Assembly (NCBI RefSeq): GCF_020283565.1
Contig: NC_060061.1
Span: forward strand, 34,199,362 to 34,263,361
DNA length: 64,000 nt
From: Trifolium pratense
Lineage: Eukaryota > Streptophyta > Magnoliopsida > Fabales > Fabaceae
Direction of reading: 5' to 3'
How positions within the stretch are numbered: the stretch's first letter is position 1; each line of letters opens with the position of its first letter. Below the pieces are notes generated by a model. The model was not told where the DNA came from. It saw nothing but the letters and a program-made list of their open reading frames with translations, and made no database searches. Below are positions 47,264 to 58,132 of this stretch, piece by piece. The translations under genes and the position numbers were made by a program.

Positions 47264-48330
47264 CTTTTACTGAACTACATTATGCAGGAATAAGATTGTC
47301 AGTACTAACAAGTCAAAATGACCACCCACAGAATTCAGCCAATTACAAATTCGAAAGATTCGTTTTGCTTCAAATACTAACCATTTCTACATAAAACATC
47401 AATAATTCACATTGTATATAACAAGCACAATTATCATTTATCAATAGCACAATTATCATTTATCAATAGCATTGAAATTACACAGTCATATCCAAATTTC
47501 TTCTTCAAGAACTTAGATTAGATAATTTTAGGTTTTCAAAGAAAGAAAGTAGAGCAGGTACATAGTCCAATAAACAAAAACTGAAAGATTGAACTGTATT
47601 CAAAATGTCATAAAATAAACATAGAATGAAAGCATGTGCAACCTATAATCTCAAGTTCCTCATCACAATAAGTACTAAAATCTTCAATTTACTATGAATC
47701 AGGTTGTTTAAAAGTTCAAAATTCTAAATGAAGTTCTATGAAGGAAAAACCACGACTACAAAAAGAAAAGAAAACAGAGAAATTCACACATAAAAAGCAG
47801 ATCAGACCATAAATCCAGTCAACAAAACCGAAACACTTCGAAAGTAACTGCAAAATATGGAATCTATGAACTATACAAACACACAATAATCATCAACACT
47901 AAAATTGAAGTTACAAAAAAAAACTCCAGATCCAGCATCTAAAAGATCAGAATCAAATAACACGATGCACCATAAGCAACAACCAGATCACAGATCAGTT
48001 ACTAGTTATCCACGATCTACTCCATTTCAGTTACATAGATCAAGTTATAGCAATCGCAATTCACAATTACATAATAAAATACTTAGATGATTCCGATTAA
48101 GTACATAAACAAGCATTGTTAAACAAATCTAAGCATAAACTAGTCGAAATTGCAACAACAAATCAGCGTATTATGAAGTAAATCTAGAAAGAAAGCAAGA
48201 AGAATAAACCTAACTGATCGATGAAGTAGAAGTAGAAGAAGAAAGAGAAAAGGAAAAAGATACCGTGAAAGTAGAGAGAGAATGGATCTCGGCGGTGTGA
48301 ATGAGGAAGAAGAAGAAGAAGAAGAATAAG
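47264..48330 (-). other. Actin 5' leader exon and leader intron
   Basis: Just before the ATG the transcribed strand has GTTCAG then TAAAAG, a likely acceptor. About 0.94 kb upstream CAGTTAG|GTTTATT (boundary at 48209/48210) is a good donor. This gives a leader intron of roughly 0.94 kb, T-rich on the transcribed strand, and a first non-coding exon of about 48210-48330 containing a (TTC)n tract. A long leader intron is standard for plant actin genes, where it boosts expression. Confidence 0.75.
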
Positions 48331-48359
48331 AGAGAAATGCAATGAAAATGGAAGAGGGG

Positions 48360-48367
48360 TATTTATA
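48360..48367 (-). promoter_or_regulatory. TATA box of the actin gene
   Basis: TATAAATA on the minus strand, in the context CTCAGTATAAATACCCC. It is about 30 bp upstream of the inferred start of the leader exon. Confidence 0.75.
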
Positions 48368-49192
48368 CTGAGGAGAGAGTAGTGTGGGTGTGGTTGTGGG
48401 CGTGACTCGTGAGAAATAAAATGTGAGAGTAATTTGAAAATTGAAATTGAAATTTTGGGGTTAAGACCAAAATTGAAATCGAAGATACTAGAAAGAGAGA
48501 GAGGGAATCATTTCAACCACGAGAAAGGGAAAAAGGATAGATAGGGTGTGACCTGGTTGACAGCCTTTCCTTCTATTCTTTTCTACCACACCTCCGTCTT
48601 TTTTCTTTTCAAAACCATTTTTTAAGTTCTAAATTTCAAACTTTTTTCTGTAAATTATTTTTTTTTTTGACTAAAATATTGTTAATTTGTATTTAAAGTT
48701 TACTTTTCAGAAAAAAAAATAACTAATTTATCATTCTATTATAGTAGTATTTATTACGAGTTAGTATAAAAAATTATATATTTTAAGTTAAAAGTAATTA
48801 ATGTTAATAAAAATAAATTATTTTTGGTCAAGTAAAGATAATAAATATTATAAAAGGATAATAATTTATTTATTTTTTACTAAAACAAATTCGATATCAT
48901 TAAAAATATATAAAAAGTATAAATTTTTGCAAATAAAATCGCAACATTTAAGTTAATTGCATATATGACACATTCATGCTTATAAATAATGTAACAAAAT
49001 TAAAGTGACTGAAATACTCATACTTTTGAATTTCCATTGTTGGCGGTTTATTTATTAGTTGAATTTGAGGTTGATTGAAATTGATGTTAACTAAATAATC
49101 GCAACGCTGAGAAAGAGGGGTTATTTCATATCTAAAAACACCCAAAGCTACCCTTTTATGTGATATGATAAAGAAAAATATAAGTTACTATG
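48368..49192. other. Actin upstream region up to the retrotransposon insertion
   Basis: AT-rich, with a GAGAGAGA tract at about 48495-48505. No gene was seen. CTATG at 49188-49192 is the target-site duplication of the LTR element. Confidence 0.6.
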
Positions 49193-49594
49193 TGTTCTGG
49201 GCCGAGCGTCGAGCTCGAGCATCAGAAGGTGTCGAACATACACGATCCGAGCAAGACTCCAACGGTCTGATACTCTTACGTATTGTAACGGCCGTAAACT
49301 GGAATGATGAGCATTTACTGCACATCAAGGCCTCCAAGCCGTTTTCCGGCAGCCACTTGATGGCCATTAATGCCATCAAGGGTCTTGGCCCAGCGCTGGG
49401 GGCTATATATATGCATCTCCACTTCATTTGCAAGGTACGCATCATTTTAGCTAAGAAAACCTTCACAAACACAAACTGACTTGAGCGTCGGAGTGCCTGC
49501 AGGTACACAACCCCCCTCCGCTTCAACAGGGGTCTCAACGCTCTCAACCACCGCAAACGCCGGCGAGGTCGCATCATTCTGGTCAACACGATCA
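49193..49594 (+). repeat. 5' LTR
   Basis: Starts TGTTCTGGGCCGAGC and ends CAACACGATCA. A U3 promoter-like TATATATA lies at 49404-49412, followed by GCATCTCCACTTC. Long frames on both strands of the LTR recur in the other LTR and are not genes. Confidence 0.97.
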
Positions 49595-49615
49595 GTGGCG
49601 CCGTCTGTGGGAATC
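49595..49615 (+). other. Primer-binding site
   Basis: GTGGCGCCGTCTGTGGGAA begins directly after the 5' LTR. TGGCGCC would pair with a tRNA 3' end (CCA included). The tRNA was not assigned. Confidence 0.8.
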
Positions 49616-49680
49616 ATTAGTTTCCCTGTTTAACCAAACCAAAAACTAAACTTCCTTCAAAACACCTTCTTTCACGACCA

Positions 49681-52600
49681 ATGGCTGGCGTTAACAACCA
49701 CCAAATCCCGGAGCACGTGGCGGAGAACCATGGATCAACAATGGACTACGCGACGTACCACCCAGGGGACGGCCAATTCGCCTCCGTAACGGAAAATGGC
49801 CAAGGAGGGCAAGATGAGCATTACGAGCCCTACAACCCAGAAGAACCGCAGATCCCTGTGGCTACCCCGCCACAGGCGACTCCGGCAGTGGTTATCCCTC
49901 CGGGAGTCCCCATGCAAGAAATGATGGCTGCGCTGGTCAATGCAATCAACCGCCAGTCGGACTTATTACTGCAACAGAACCAGCGATACGAGCAGCAGAA
50001 TCAAAGGCTCGAGCAGCAAAGCCGTCGCATCGACGCAATTGCTGAATCGAGGATCACGGCGCAAGCTCGCCCAGCTCGCCGTTCACCCACACCTGTGAGG
50101 AGCAGAACCTACTCCAGGTCACGCTCACCACCTCGCCACAGAGGCGAAAGGAGGTCGAGCCCAAGGAGAAACGAGGCAATATCTCGAAACTCCACCCCAC
50201 CGAGGAGACATTCCCCTAGAAGGGACAACCCTCCTCGCCGCCAAAGGAATCGATCCCCGGAAGAAAGGGACAGTCACCAAGGCCCCCTCTCCCGAAGGAT
50301 CCGAGAACTCCCCCTGTCGGTCGGACTCGAGAAACCACCGGCAATGGATACCTACGATGGCTCGACAGATCCGGACGAGCACATCGAAAATCTTGAAGCT
50401 CTCCTCGAGTACAGATATGTACGAGGCTCTATCAAGTGTAAGCTCTTTCCCACAACTCTGAGGAAAGGCGCTATGGCTTGGTACAAGAGCTTGGCGCCAG
50501 GATCCATAGACTCTTGGTCGGACCTGTGCGCCCGCTTCCGGGCTCACTTCACTTCCTCGAGGCGTCATCCAAAAACTGAAGCAACCCTCGAAGCCATTAT
50601 CCAAGGCGAGAACGAGCCTCTAAGGGCCTACCTCGAACGGTTCAACAAAGCAGCCGTAGAAGTGAAGATCGAGGAGAGCATGAAGCTGTACCTCCTCGAC
50701 AGGGGACTACATCCGGACAGCGACTTTGCTAAAGCTGTCGGTATCGAAGAGCCGAAGACGCTGGATGCATTCTTCGGAAAGGCGAAGAAGTACATCGCCT
50801 ACGAGGAGAAACAGAGGGCCAAAGATCTAAGGAGGCCTAAAGGTCAAGAAAAAACCAGGAACCACGAAAAAGATGAAGCTGGAACCTCGCGGAGAGGTAG
50901 CGAAAAGCAAAAGGAGGAAAGGATTAAAGATTCCAAACCTCCTCGGGGAAAATTCACAACATACACTCCACTAAATGCGTCAAGAGATCGCATTTTCGCC
51001 GAAGTCTCCGCTGCGGACTTCAAAAAGGCTGGGATCCACTTCCCAAGACAGCAGCCCATGAAGGCAAATACTGATAGGACGAAATTTTGTCGCTATCATA
51101 AAAGCCATGGACACGTTACTGAGGACTGTGTCCACTTAAAAGACGCTATCGAAATTCTGATACAAAAGGGTTATGCCCGAAGATACGTTCAGAACGACGA
51201 ACAAGCACAACAACAACAACAACAACAACGGCGGGAGCCTCAAGAGGTCGCAATGGCCATTGATGTTCCCGAGCAGGAAAACAGAGGCATCGTCCCTCAG
51301 GCACTGGCCATCTCAGCACCTGAAATTCCACTTCCATCCCCGGGGTCGGACGAGGGAGCGCTCATGAGGCATTTCAACGCCCACCTGAATGGCTCATGGG
51401 AAAATTTCCCAAAAGCACTGGTGATAACAGGGGGAGGCCTAAACAAAATCACCCTCGGATCGGTAAAAAGAAAGTTCGAGGAGCTGGAAAACGTTTGCTC
51501 GGTAACTCCCATCACCGTCACCAAACCTGAGGGAGACTCCGACCCGCTGGCCTTCTACAAATCAGAAGTTCCTGGGGGCTCGCCAAACTACCAGATACCA
51601 CTGTTGGTGAGGGCTCGCATGGCAAACTTCGACGTCCACCGCATCCTCGTAGATCAGGGGAGCTCGTGCGACGTAATGTACTCGGGGCTTTTCAAAACTT
51701 TACAACTGTCGGAGAAAAATTTGGTTCCTTATGTAGGACCCGACCTTCAGGGGTTCAACGGGTCGACTACCAAGCCTTGGGGATACGTGGACCTCATCGT
51801 CACCTTCGGCGAGGAAAAGGCTATGAAATCCGTGAGGACACAATTCATGGTCGTCGACTGTCCCTCGCTGTACAACTGCATCATCGGCAGAACTACTTTA
51901 GCAGAGCTGTTTGCTGTGTCGTCCACCGTTCACTTGAAGCTGAAATACTACACACTGGACGGCCAGGTCGCCACCATCAACGGCGACATAGCTGCTGCGA
52001 GGAGATGCTTCGAGGCCGCGGCGAAAAATCTGAGCACCGTGGCAACCCCCAAGAAAACTGAAAAGAAAAATTCGGGGGTAAACACTATTGGAGGTTCCGT
52101 CGACATAGATGCTCGACTCATAAAAAAGGAGCATCAGGAAGAGAAGCTGAAGGACCTCACCAATGCTGAAAAGAAAATCTACCGCCCAATTCCGGAAGGA
52201 GATTTCGAGCTGGTGCCCTTGGGCGAAGACCCCCTCAAAGGGATCAAGATTGGAACTGGGCTCCCCGACTTGGTCAAAAAGCAGCTGATCGCCTGCCTTA
52301 AGGACAATGCTGAACTGTTCGCCTGGAGCGCTGCAGAGATGCCTGGTATCGACCCTGAGGTCGCTTGTCACCAGTTGACTTTAGATCCTAGGGCTAGTGC
52401 CGTTGTTCAGCGGCGTAGGAAGCAGTCTCCCGAAAAAGCGGAGGCTGCTGAAAAAGCTGTAAAAGACCTCCTCGAGGCAAATTTCATTTCGGAAGCTAGG
52501 TATACCACCTGGCTATCCAATGTTGTACTTGTTAAAAAATCGAATGGAAAATGGCGCATGTGTGTTGACTATACCGATCTTAATAGGGCTTGCCCTAAAG

Positions 52601-55395
52601 ACGCTTACCCTTTACCTAACATAGACAAATTAGTAGATAATTCATCAGGATTTAAATTACTATCGTTTATGGATGCGTACTCGGGTTATAATCAAATAAA
52701 AATGGCTGAAATCGATAAAAAGAAAACAGCGTTTATGACCGAATCCGGTAATTATTATTACAACGTAATGCCTTTCGGGCTTAAAAACACAGGCGCCACA
52801 TACCAAAGGATGATGAACAAAGTCTTCAATAATGAAATCGGTGACATGCTCGAAGTCTACATGGATGATATGATCGTCAAATCCGAAGAGGAAGTCGATC
52901 ATACAGCCCATCTAAAAAGAGTGTTCGACCAAGCGAGAAAGTACAACATGAGATTCAATCCTGAAAAATGCACATTCGGCGTAAAATCTGGGAAATTCCT
53001 CGGGTTTTACTTAACCGAAAGAGGAATCGAAGCCAACCCCGATAAATGCAGAGCATTCTTTGAATTCCCTACGCCGGACTCAAAAAAATCAATCCAATCA
53101 TTAAACGGGATGCTCACAGCCTTATCTTGTTTTGTCGCAAAATCCGCTCAACACGCGCTACCTTTATTCAAATTACTTCGAAAAGAATCTGCATTCGAAT
53201 GGACAAAGGAATGCGAGGATGCGCTACAACACTTAAAACGAGCACTATCCGAACCTCCAGTCCTAACGCGACCCAACGAAGGGGAAACCCTATACCTTTA
53301 CCTCGCCGTAGCATCGGAGGCCATCAGCGCCGTTCTCATAAGAGAAACTGAGCAAGGGCAAAAACCCGTCTACTTCGTGAGTAAGGCTCTGCAAGGACCA
53401 GAACTCCGATACTTACAGATTGAAAAAACGGCCTTAGCAGTAGTCACGGCCGCGAGGAAACTAAGACACTATTTCTTAGCTCACTCAATCGTTGTCCGAA
53501 CTGATCAACCGATTAAGCAACTCCTTGCGAGGCCAGATATGACAGGACGAATGCTAAAATGGTCGCTCGAGTTGTCCGAATTCGAAATCTTTTTCGAAAG
53601 CAGAAAGGCTTTAAAAGCCCAAGTGCTAGCAAACTTCATAGCTGAAATGACCACGTCATCTACCCCGGATAAAAACAAATGGACCATCTTCGTAGATGGA
53701 TCCTCGAATCCACAAGGGAGTGGTGCAGGTATCATACTCGAAAGCGGTGAAGGAGTGCTCATAGAAGTTTCACTCGAACTCGCTTTCCCAACCACAAACA
53801 ACCAAGCCGAGTACGAAGCTTTCTTGGCAGGATTAAGGTTGGCTCAGGATATGGAAGCCGAGGAAATTAAGATATTCACGGACTCACAGCTCGTCGCATC
53901 ACAAATAACCGGGGAATACCAAACAAAAGACGAGCGACTCACGGAATACTTAAACTTGATCAAAGAAAAATTAACCAAATTCAGACAAACCGAAATCAAG
54001 CACGTTCCTCGCGAACACAATGCAAGAGCAGATATCTTATCAAAGCTCGCAAGCACGAAGAGAAAGAAAGGCGGAAATCAATCGCTTATTCAGGAAACGC
54101 TATCCAAACCAAGCATAGTGAAACCCACCGAGGTATTCCTGATATGCGAGATCAACGCCAACAGCTGGATGACACATGTGTTCGAATTTCTGAACACTGG
54201 AAACCTCCCACTTGATAAGAAGGAGGCAGCTAAGGTTAAAAGAAGAGCCTGCGCATACGTAATCCTAAATGGAAAAATGTACCGCCGAGGATTTTCCATC
54301 CCTCTACTAAAGTGTGTCGAGGAAAGCGAGGTAGCCTCGATCCTCGGCGAGATCCACGAAGGAATAAACGGTCAGCACATTGGTGGACGTTCCTTGGCCA
54401 GAAAGGCCTTGCGAGCGGGATTCTATTGGCCTACCATGCAAGCAGACGCGAAAGAGCATGTCAAAAAATGCGACAAATGCCAACGTCACGGGGATATGCA
54501 CTTGGCCCCTCCAAACGAGCTAAAAACGCTTTCGTCCCCGTGGCCGTTTTCTTGGTGGGGGATGGACCTCTTAGGACCGTTTCCAACGGCAGCAGGACAA
54601 AATAAATACTTAATAGTAGCTGTCGACTACTTCACAAAATGGATCGAGGCCGAGCCTCTCGCCAATATCACTATATTCAATGTGTTGCGATTTTTCAAAC
54701 GCAACATACTTGCAAGATTTGGGATCCCTCAAGTTGTCATTACAGATAATGGGACTCAATTCACAGACAAAAAAGTGCGAGAGTTCATGGCAAAGATAGG
54801 TACAACCCAACACTTCACCTCTGTCGAACACCCTCAAACGAACGGTCAAGCCGAAGCTGCAAACAGGGTCATATTACGAGGACTCAAACGAAGGTTGGAT
54901 GAAGCAAAGGGAAAATGGACAGAAGAACTACACAGCGTACTCTGGTCCTACCGAACCACTCCACATTCTACAACGGGAGAAACGCCTTTCCGACTAACAT
55001 ACGGAACAGAGGCCGTAATTCCAGTAGAAACCGGAGCATCCTCCTTCCGAACGGAAGTACCCCTCGAAGGGGAAGACAACCACGAAATGCTCAGAGAGGA
55101 GCTCGACCTCTTGGAGGAACTCCGAGACGGCGCAGCCCTCCGAGAAGCTACTTTGAAACAAAAAATAGCAAAACGGCATGACAAAAAGGTCATCAAGCGA
55201 GAATTCGATGTTGGGACACTAGTACTACGACGTAACCAAAAATATTCCCGCGAAGGTAAACTCGCGGCAAATTGGGAGGGACCTTATCGTGTCCGAGCCA
55301 AAACCGAAAACGGTGCTTATTATTTGGAAGATCTTTACGGAAAAGAAATTCCTCGACCTTGGAATGCCGAAAAGCTCAAACAATACTACAGTTGA
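49681..55395 (+). CDS. Gag-Pol polyprotein of the Gypsy retrotransposon
   Basis: 1904 residues in a single uninterrupted frame. A retrotransposon Gag domain lies at about residues 230-340 (AMAWYKSLAPGSIDSWSDL and FRAHFTSSR...EATLEAI), preceded by an Arg/Ser/Pro-rich N-terminus. A knuckle-like C-x2-H-x4-H-x4-C lies at 470-483, and a Gln run at about 510. The aspartic protease shows D658 in ILVDQGSSCDV. Reverse transcriptase has WRMCVDYTDLN, MPFGLKN and the YMDD active site at 1060-1063. RNase H starts FVDGSSNPQGSGAG (D1339). Integrase has an H-C zinc region ending CDKCQRHG and the DD35E triad D1629, D1689 (TDNGTQF) and E1725 (TNGQAEA). All catalytic residues checked are present, so the protein looks functional. 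Processing sites between Gag and Pol are not visible. Confidence 0.96.
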   Translation: MAGVNNHQIPEHVAENHGSTMDYATYHPGDGQFASVTENGQGGQDEHYEPYNPEEPQIPVATPPQATPAVVIPPGVPMQEMMAALVNAINRQSDLLLQQNQRYEQQNQRLEQQSRRIDAIAESRITAQARPARRSPTPVRSRTYSRSRSPPRHRGERRSSPRRNEAISRNSTPPRRHSPRRDNPPRRQRNRSPEERDSHQGPLSRRIRELPLSVGLEKPPAMDTYDGSTDPDEHIENLEALLEYRYVRGSIKCKLFPTTLRKGAMAWYKSLAPGSIDSWSDLCARFRAHFTSSRRHPKTEATLEAIIQGENEPLRAYLERFNKAAVEVKIEESMKLYLLDRGLHPDSDFAKAVGIEEPKTLDAFFGKAKKYIAYEEKQRAKDLRRPKGQEKTRNHEKDEAGTSRRGSEKQKEERIKDSKPPRGKFTTYTPLNASRDRIFAEVSAADFKKAGIHFPRQQPMKANTDRTKFCRYHKSHGHVTEDCVHLKDAIEILIQKGYARRYVQNDEQAQQQQQQQRREPQEVAMAIDVPEQENRGIVPQALAISAPEIPLPSPGSDEGALMRHFNAHLNGSWENFPKALVITGGGLNKITLGSVKRKFEELENVCSVTPITVTKPEGDSDPLAFYKSEVPGGSPNYQIPLLVRARMANFDVHRILVDQGSSCDVMYSGLFKTLQLSEKNLVPYVGPDLQGFNGSTTKPWGYVDLIVTFGEEKAMKSVRTQFMVVDCPSLYNCIIGRTTLAELFAVSSTVHLKLKYYTLDGQVATINGDIAAARRCFEAAAKNLSTVATPKKTEKKNSGVNTIGGSVDIDARLIKKEHQEEKLKDLTNAEKKIYRPIPEGDFELVPLGEDPLKGIKIGTGLPDLVKKQLIACLKDNAELFAWSAAEMPGIDPEVACHQLTLDPRASAVVQRRRKQSPEKAEAAEKAVKDLLEANFISEARYTTWLSNVVLVKKSNGKWRMCVDYTDLNRACPKDAYPLPNIDKLVDNSSGFKLLSFMDAYSGYNQIKMAEIDKKKTAFMTESGNYYYNVMPFGLKNTGATYQRMMNKVFNNEIGDMLEVYMDDMIVKSEEEVDHTAHLKRVFDQARKYNMRFNPEKCTFGVKSGKFLGFYLTERGIEANPDKCRAFFEFPTPDSKKSIQSLNGMLTALSCFVAKSAQHALPLFKLLRKESAFEWTKECEDALQHLKRALSEPPVLTRPNEGETLYLYLAVASEAISAVLIRETEQGQKPVYFVSKALQGPELRYLQIEKTALAVVTAARKLRHYFLAHSIVVRTDQPIKQLLARPDMTGRMLKWSLELSEFEIFFESRKALKAQVLANFIAEMTTSSTPDKNKWTIFVDGSSNPQGSGAGIILESGEGVLIEVSLELAFPTTNNQAEYEAFLAGLRLAQDMEAEEIKIFTDSQLVASQITGEYQTKDERLTEYLNLIKEKLTKFRQTEIKHVPREHNARADILSKLASTKRKKGGNQSLIQETLSKPSIVKPTEVFLICEINANSWMTHVFEFLNTGNLPLDKKEAAKVKRRACAYVILNGKMYRRGFSIPLLKCVEESEVASILGEIHEGINGQHIGGRSLARKALRAGFYWPTMQADAKEHVKKCDKCQRHGDMHLAPPNELKTLSSPWPFSWWGMDLLGPFPTAAGQNKYLIVAVDYFTKWIEAEPLANITIFNVLRFFKRNILARFGIPQVVITDNGTQFTDKKVREFMAKIGTTQHFTSVEHPQTNGQAEAANRVILRGLKRRLDEAKGKWTEELHSVLWSYRTTPHSTTGETPFRLTYGTEAVIPVETGASSFRTEVPLEGEDNHEMLREELDLLEELRDGAALREATLKQKIAKRHDKKVIKREFDVGTLVLRRNQKYSREGKLAANWEGPYRVRAKTENGAYYLEDLYGKEIPRPWNAEKLKQYYS

Positions 55396-56110
55396 GGGGA
55401 GCTCAAAGTCACCCCTCGACGAAGGCTGTGTCTTCGCCCATGAGAAGCACGCCTATACAACGGAGGAGTGCTTAGGTACGGGCATGAATCTTAAAATATA
55501 AAACAGAGTCGAGACATTAGGAGCTCGATGATGTTGGCGAGGAAAGCTCTAGACCACGGAGCACCATCGTCATAGTAGACGCCCGGTAGAACCCCAGCTC
55601 GCGATGGGATGTTCACACCCCGAGGAGGAAAGCTTAAACAACAGCCCCTCTCCTCGTTGTTAGTTTGGATAAACATCTCCAAACACTTGGAATGGTTCCC
55701 CACACCTTCTAAGCCCGGCATCAAATGGTACCAGCTACCAAAACGATGACCACCATCCAAGCACACACTAGCGCGAGGAAACAAGTAGTTCGGCGTATAG
55801 AATGTTTGGAAAATCCCCAAGTTAAAAACCTCAAGGTTCGTCGAGCACAAACGAAAGCATCAAGCATACAGGTCGTCACACGAAAAGATAATCAAAGTAC
55901 GAACCTAAAAACGCTGAGCATACGAACGATCGACTCGACATTCAAAGGAAATTAAAAGCATCACCACACAAACCCTAAATCTAGATGAGATAAAGGTAAA
56001 AGAGCAGGTGGATAAATAGAAATACTGGAATTATAAAAACCTCAAAGGGTCATAATTGTCGGTTACATCAAAAGGGCAAACGCCCGAACAAATAAAAGAG
56101 AAAAATAAAT
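55396..56110. other. Non-coding spacer between pol and the antisense frames
   Basis: Retrotransposon interior with CCCCTCGACGAAGGCTGTG near its start. No frame of note was seen on either strand. Confidence 0.55.
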
Positions 56111-56926
56111 TTACACTTCATCATCAGGAGTGACAATAGCTCCATCCCGTACCTCTTTGTCCTCATCCAAACCTTCCTCGATCAAGCCGGGGTTGAGGAT
56201 CCTGAGCTGAGCCACTGCATTGTTAAAACTAAAAGTCGCAGCAGCAACCATGTTGGACTCGAGCTCCTGGATCTTGGCGATCAAAACAGCACGAGAGGAG
56301 GAGGCATACTCCCCTTGAGGGTCGAGCTCCTTCTCCCCATCTTCAATAACCCCGGTGACTTGGAGCCTCCCCAACTTCCCTTCCAGCTCGCCTATCAAAA
56401 CCTTCTGCTCATCAACCCTCTGCACAGCACTATCCCTCTCCTCCGACACAGTCTTGAGCCTATCCTCCGCTTCCTTGAGGTTGGCCGAGAGAGTCTTGCG
56501 CTCCTCCCTGTACACCTCGCAGGAGGCCTCGGATTCTGCCAACCTCCGCTGCAACAGAGGCAATTCCCTGCGAGCTTCATCCCTCTCCTCCAGGTACTTG
56601 CACTCTCGTCCGTTCAAAAAAGTCGCCACTTCGACTAATTTGAGCAGAGCCATGGATTGGGCAGCTATTTCGGTCCGAAGAGCCTCAGGACCCATATCCA
56701 CGAGGATGGCCTCATCTGCTGGATCAATTTTCACTTTGGTCTCTCCGGTCAGCAGTTTATCATGAGCATAGAGTGGAGGAAGGACGAAATCGTCGGCAGG
56801 AAGACCAGCAGATAACCTATGAGGACCGGGGCGAGGAGGATCATCCTGACCAGAAAGATCTACCACCTCACGCTCCCGATGAGAAGAGGTTTCCTCCTCC
56901 AGACGCATCCTCTTCGAGCGATCCAC
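56111..56926 (-). CDS. Antisense additional ORF, coiled-coil part
   Basis: 271 residues, in the same frame as the upstream antisense ORF and separated from it only by the TAG at 56993-56995. Before its first ATG the open frame actually starts right after that stop (NKREASSAATTSS...). It has a nuclear-signal-like RSKRMRLEEE, then a long Glu/Arg/Leu-rich heptad region (about residues 100-190, including LLQRRLAESEASCEVYREER) predicting a coiled coil, and an acidic C-terminus (TPDDEV). It is probably the C-terminal half of one protein, now or normally split by the stop. Function is unknown. Confidence 0.7.
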   Translation of the reverse strand: MDRSKRMRLEEETSSHREREVVDLSGQDDPPRPGPHRLSAGLPADDFVLPPLYAHDKLLTGETKVKIDPADEAILVDMGPEALRTEIAAQSMALLKLVEVATFLNGRECKYLEERDEARRELPLLQRRLAESEASCEVYREERKTLSANLKEAEDRLKTVSEERDSAVQRVDEQKVLIGELEGKLGRLQVTGVIEDGEKELDPQGEYASSSRAVLIAKIQELESNMVAAATFSFNNAVAQLRILNPGLIEEGLDEDKEVRDGAIVTPDDEV

Positions 56927-56992
56927 ATTAGAGGCCGTAGGAGATTGAGGGGCAGAAGAAGTTGTGGCAGCACTGCTCGCCTCCCTCTTGTT

Positions 56993-58132
56993 CTAAGCAG
57001 CACGAGCTTTCCGGAGAGCAGCAGATCCACTGGTCATTGTACCTACACAGATCAGTGTAACAGTTAGCAAAACACAGGCGAGCAAACAAAAGAAGCGGAA
57101 ACAGTTGGTAAAAAATAAATAAAAGAAAGCTACGAGCATACTCCAAAAAGCGGTCAATTTCTCCGAGGTGTCGCAAGCGAGCAACTCTTTCGTAGCGATC
57201 ACCTTCGGGCAGGTCAACCTTCGACCATCTACCCCGAATAAAGGTTCGCCCGCAGGGTCACTCAGAAGGTAAGGAGGCAAGCCCTCCACGAACTCCAATA
57301 ATTTTTTGTAGTCAGCCCTTTCCTCAGCTGACAACGCTCCCAGCGTAAACACAAATTCCTTGGTCGACATGGAGTAATGATCCCTGCGCCAATAGAACGG
57401 GAATCTGGCGAAATCTTCCTCTATAGGAAGCCCCCGTTCATCGAGCACTTCTTGCCCCAGCTCGTCAATTCGGTGCCCCCTACGAATGAAATTGTTCCAA
57501 CCTTTCGTCGTTATGGGCCTAACCCCATAGAAAACAGACTTGAAACCCCGTACCAACTCGTCGAACATATCAAAGAGGCGTTTCCGTTGCCTCAAAGAAA
57601 CCCATCCATGTTTGGTGTCCGGTACCGGGGCTCCTTTCGCGAGCTTCCCTTTCGCCTGTTCCCCCCGAGGGCAGCTCCGTTGAAGGCCAAAATGGTAAAA
57701 GAATAAAGGCAAGGTGGGGCCCAAACCCAAATACTCAGCAGTCTTTTCGAAAGCCTTGATAAAGGCCAACGAGTTTGGATGAAGTTGCGAAGGGGCCAAG
57801 CGAAGATGACGAAAGATGGACACCTCCAGATCTGTGAAGGGCAGCCGAATTCCCAGGTGCTTAAAGGCAATCTCGTACATGGGAATCGTCCCCCAAGCCC
57901 AAGTACTGCAGATCCTATGACGAGCAGTAGGAATCCGCACCTCAAAATCTTCAGTGGGAGGAGTCTGTATATCCGTGCACATCGTCTCTGGGATGTCACT
58001 CTCGCAATTCTGATAAATCGACTCTGTCTCTCGAGGTTCGTCCGCCACCCATGAAAGGTCGGCTCGGACACGAATTGACAAGGACAGCTGTTGATCTATA
58101 AACGAGACTTGACTTTGAGATCCTTCAGCCAT
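56993..58132 (-). CDS. Antisense additional ORF of the retrotransposon, Transposase_28-like
   Basis: 379 residues on the strand opposite Gag-Pol. The segment FKHLGIRLPFTDLEVSIFRH, LAPSQLHPNSLAFIKAFEKT and LPLFFYHFGLQ matches the plant-specific domain known as putative gypsy-type transposon (Pfam Transposase_28, PF04195), found in Tat-lineage elements. Its role is unknown. Further on, RFPFYWRRDHY and EFVFTLGALSAEERADYKKL are typical of the same family. A possible 99-bp intron (57043-57141: GTATGC donor, TGTGTAG acceptor) keeps the frame whether spliced or not. The frame ends in TAG at 56993-56995, and an open frame resumes in the same register (see 56111-56926). Confidence 0.8.
   Translation of the reverse strand: MAEGSQSQVSFIDQQLSLSIRVRADLSWVADEPRETESIYQNCESDIPETMCTDIQTPPTEDFEVRIPTARHRICSTWAWGTIPMYEIAFKHLGIRLPFTDLEVSIFRHLRLAPSQLHPNSLAFIKAFEKTAEYLGLGPTLPLFFYHFGLQRSCPRGEQAKGKLAKGAPVPDTKHGWVSLRQRKRLFDMFDELVRGFKSVFYGVRPITTKGWNNFIRRGHRIDELGQEVLDERGLPIEEDFARFPFYWRRDHYSMSTKEFVFTLGALSAEERADYKKLLEFVEGLPPYLLSDPAGEPLFGVDGRRLTCPKVIATKELLACDTSEKLTAFWSMLVAFFYLFFTNCFRFFCLLACVLLTVTLICVGTMTSGSAALRKARAA

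Noticed and set aside
49188..49589. 133-codon minus-strand frame, repeated at 59981-60421
   Set aside because: It lies wholly in the LTR and recurs only because the LTRs are identical; no domain.
50125..50604. Minus-strand frame of 159 codons, and other antisense frames under Gag-Pol
   Set aside because: Shadow of the Gag coding frame; its composition mirrors Arg/Ser codons of Gag.
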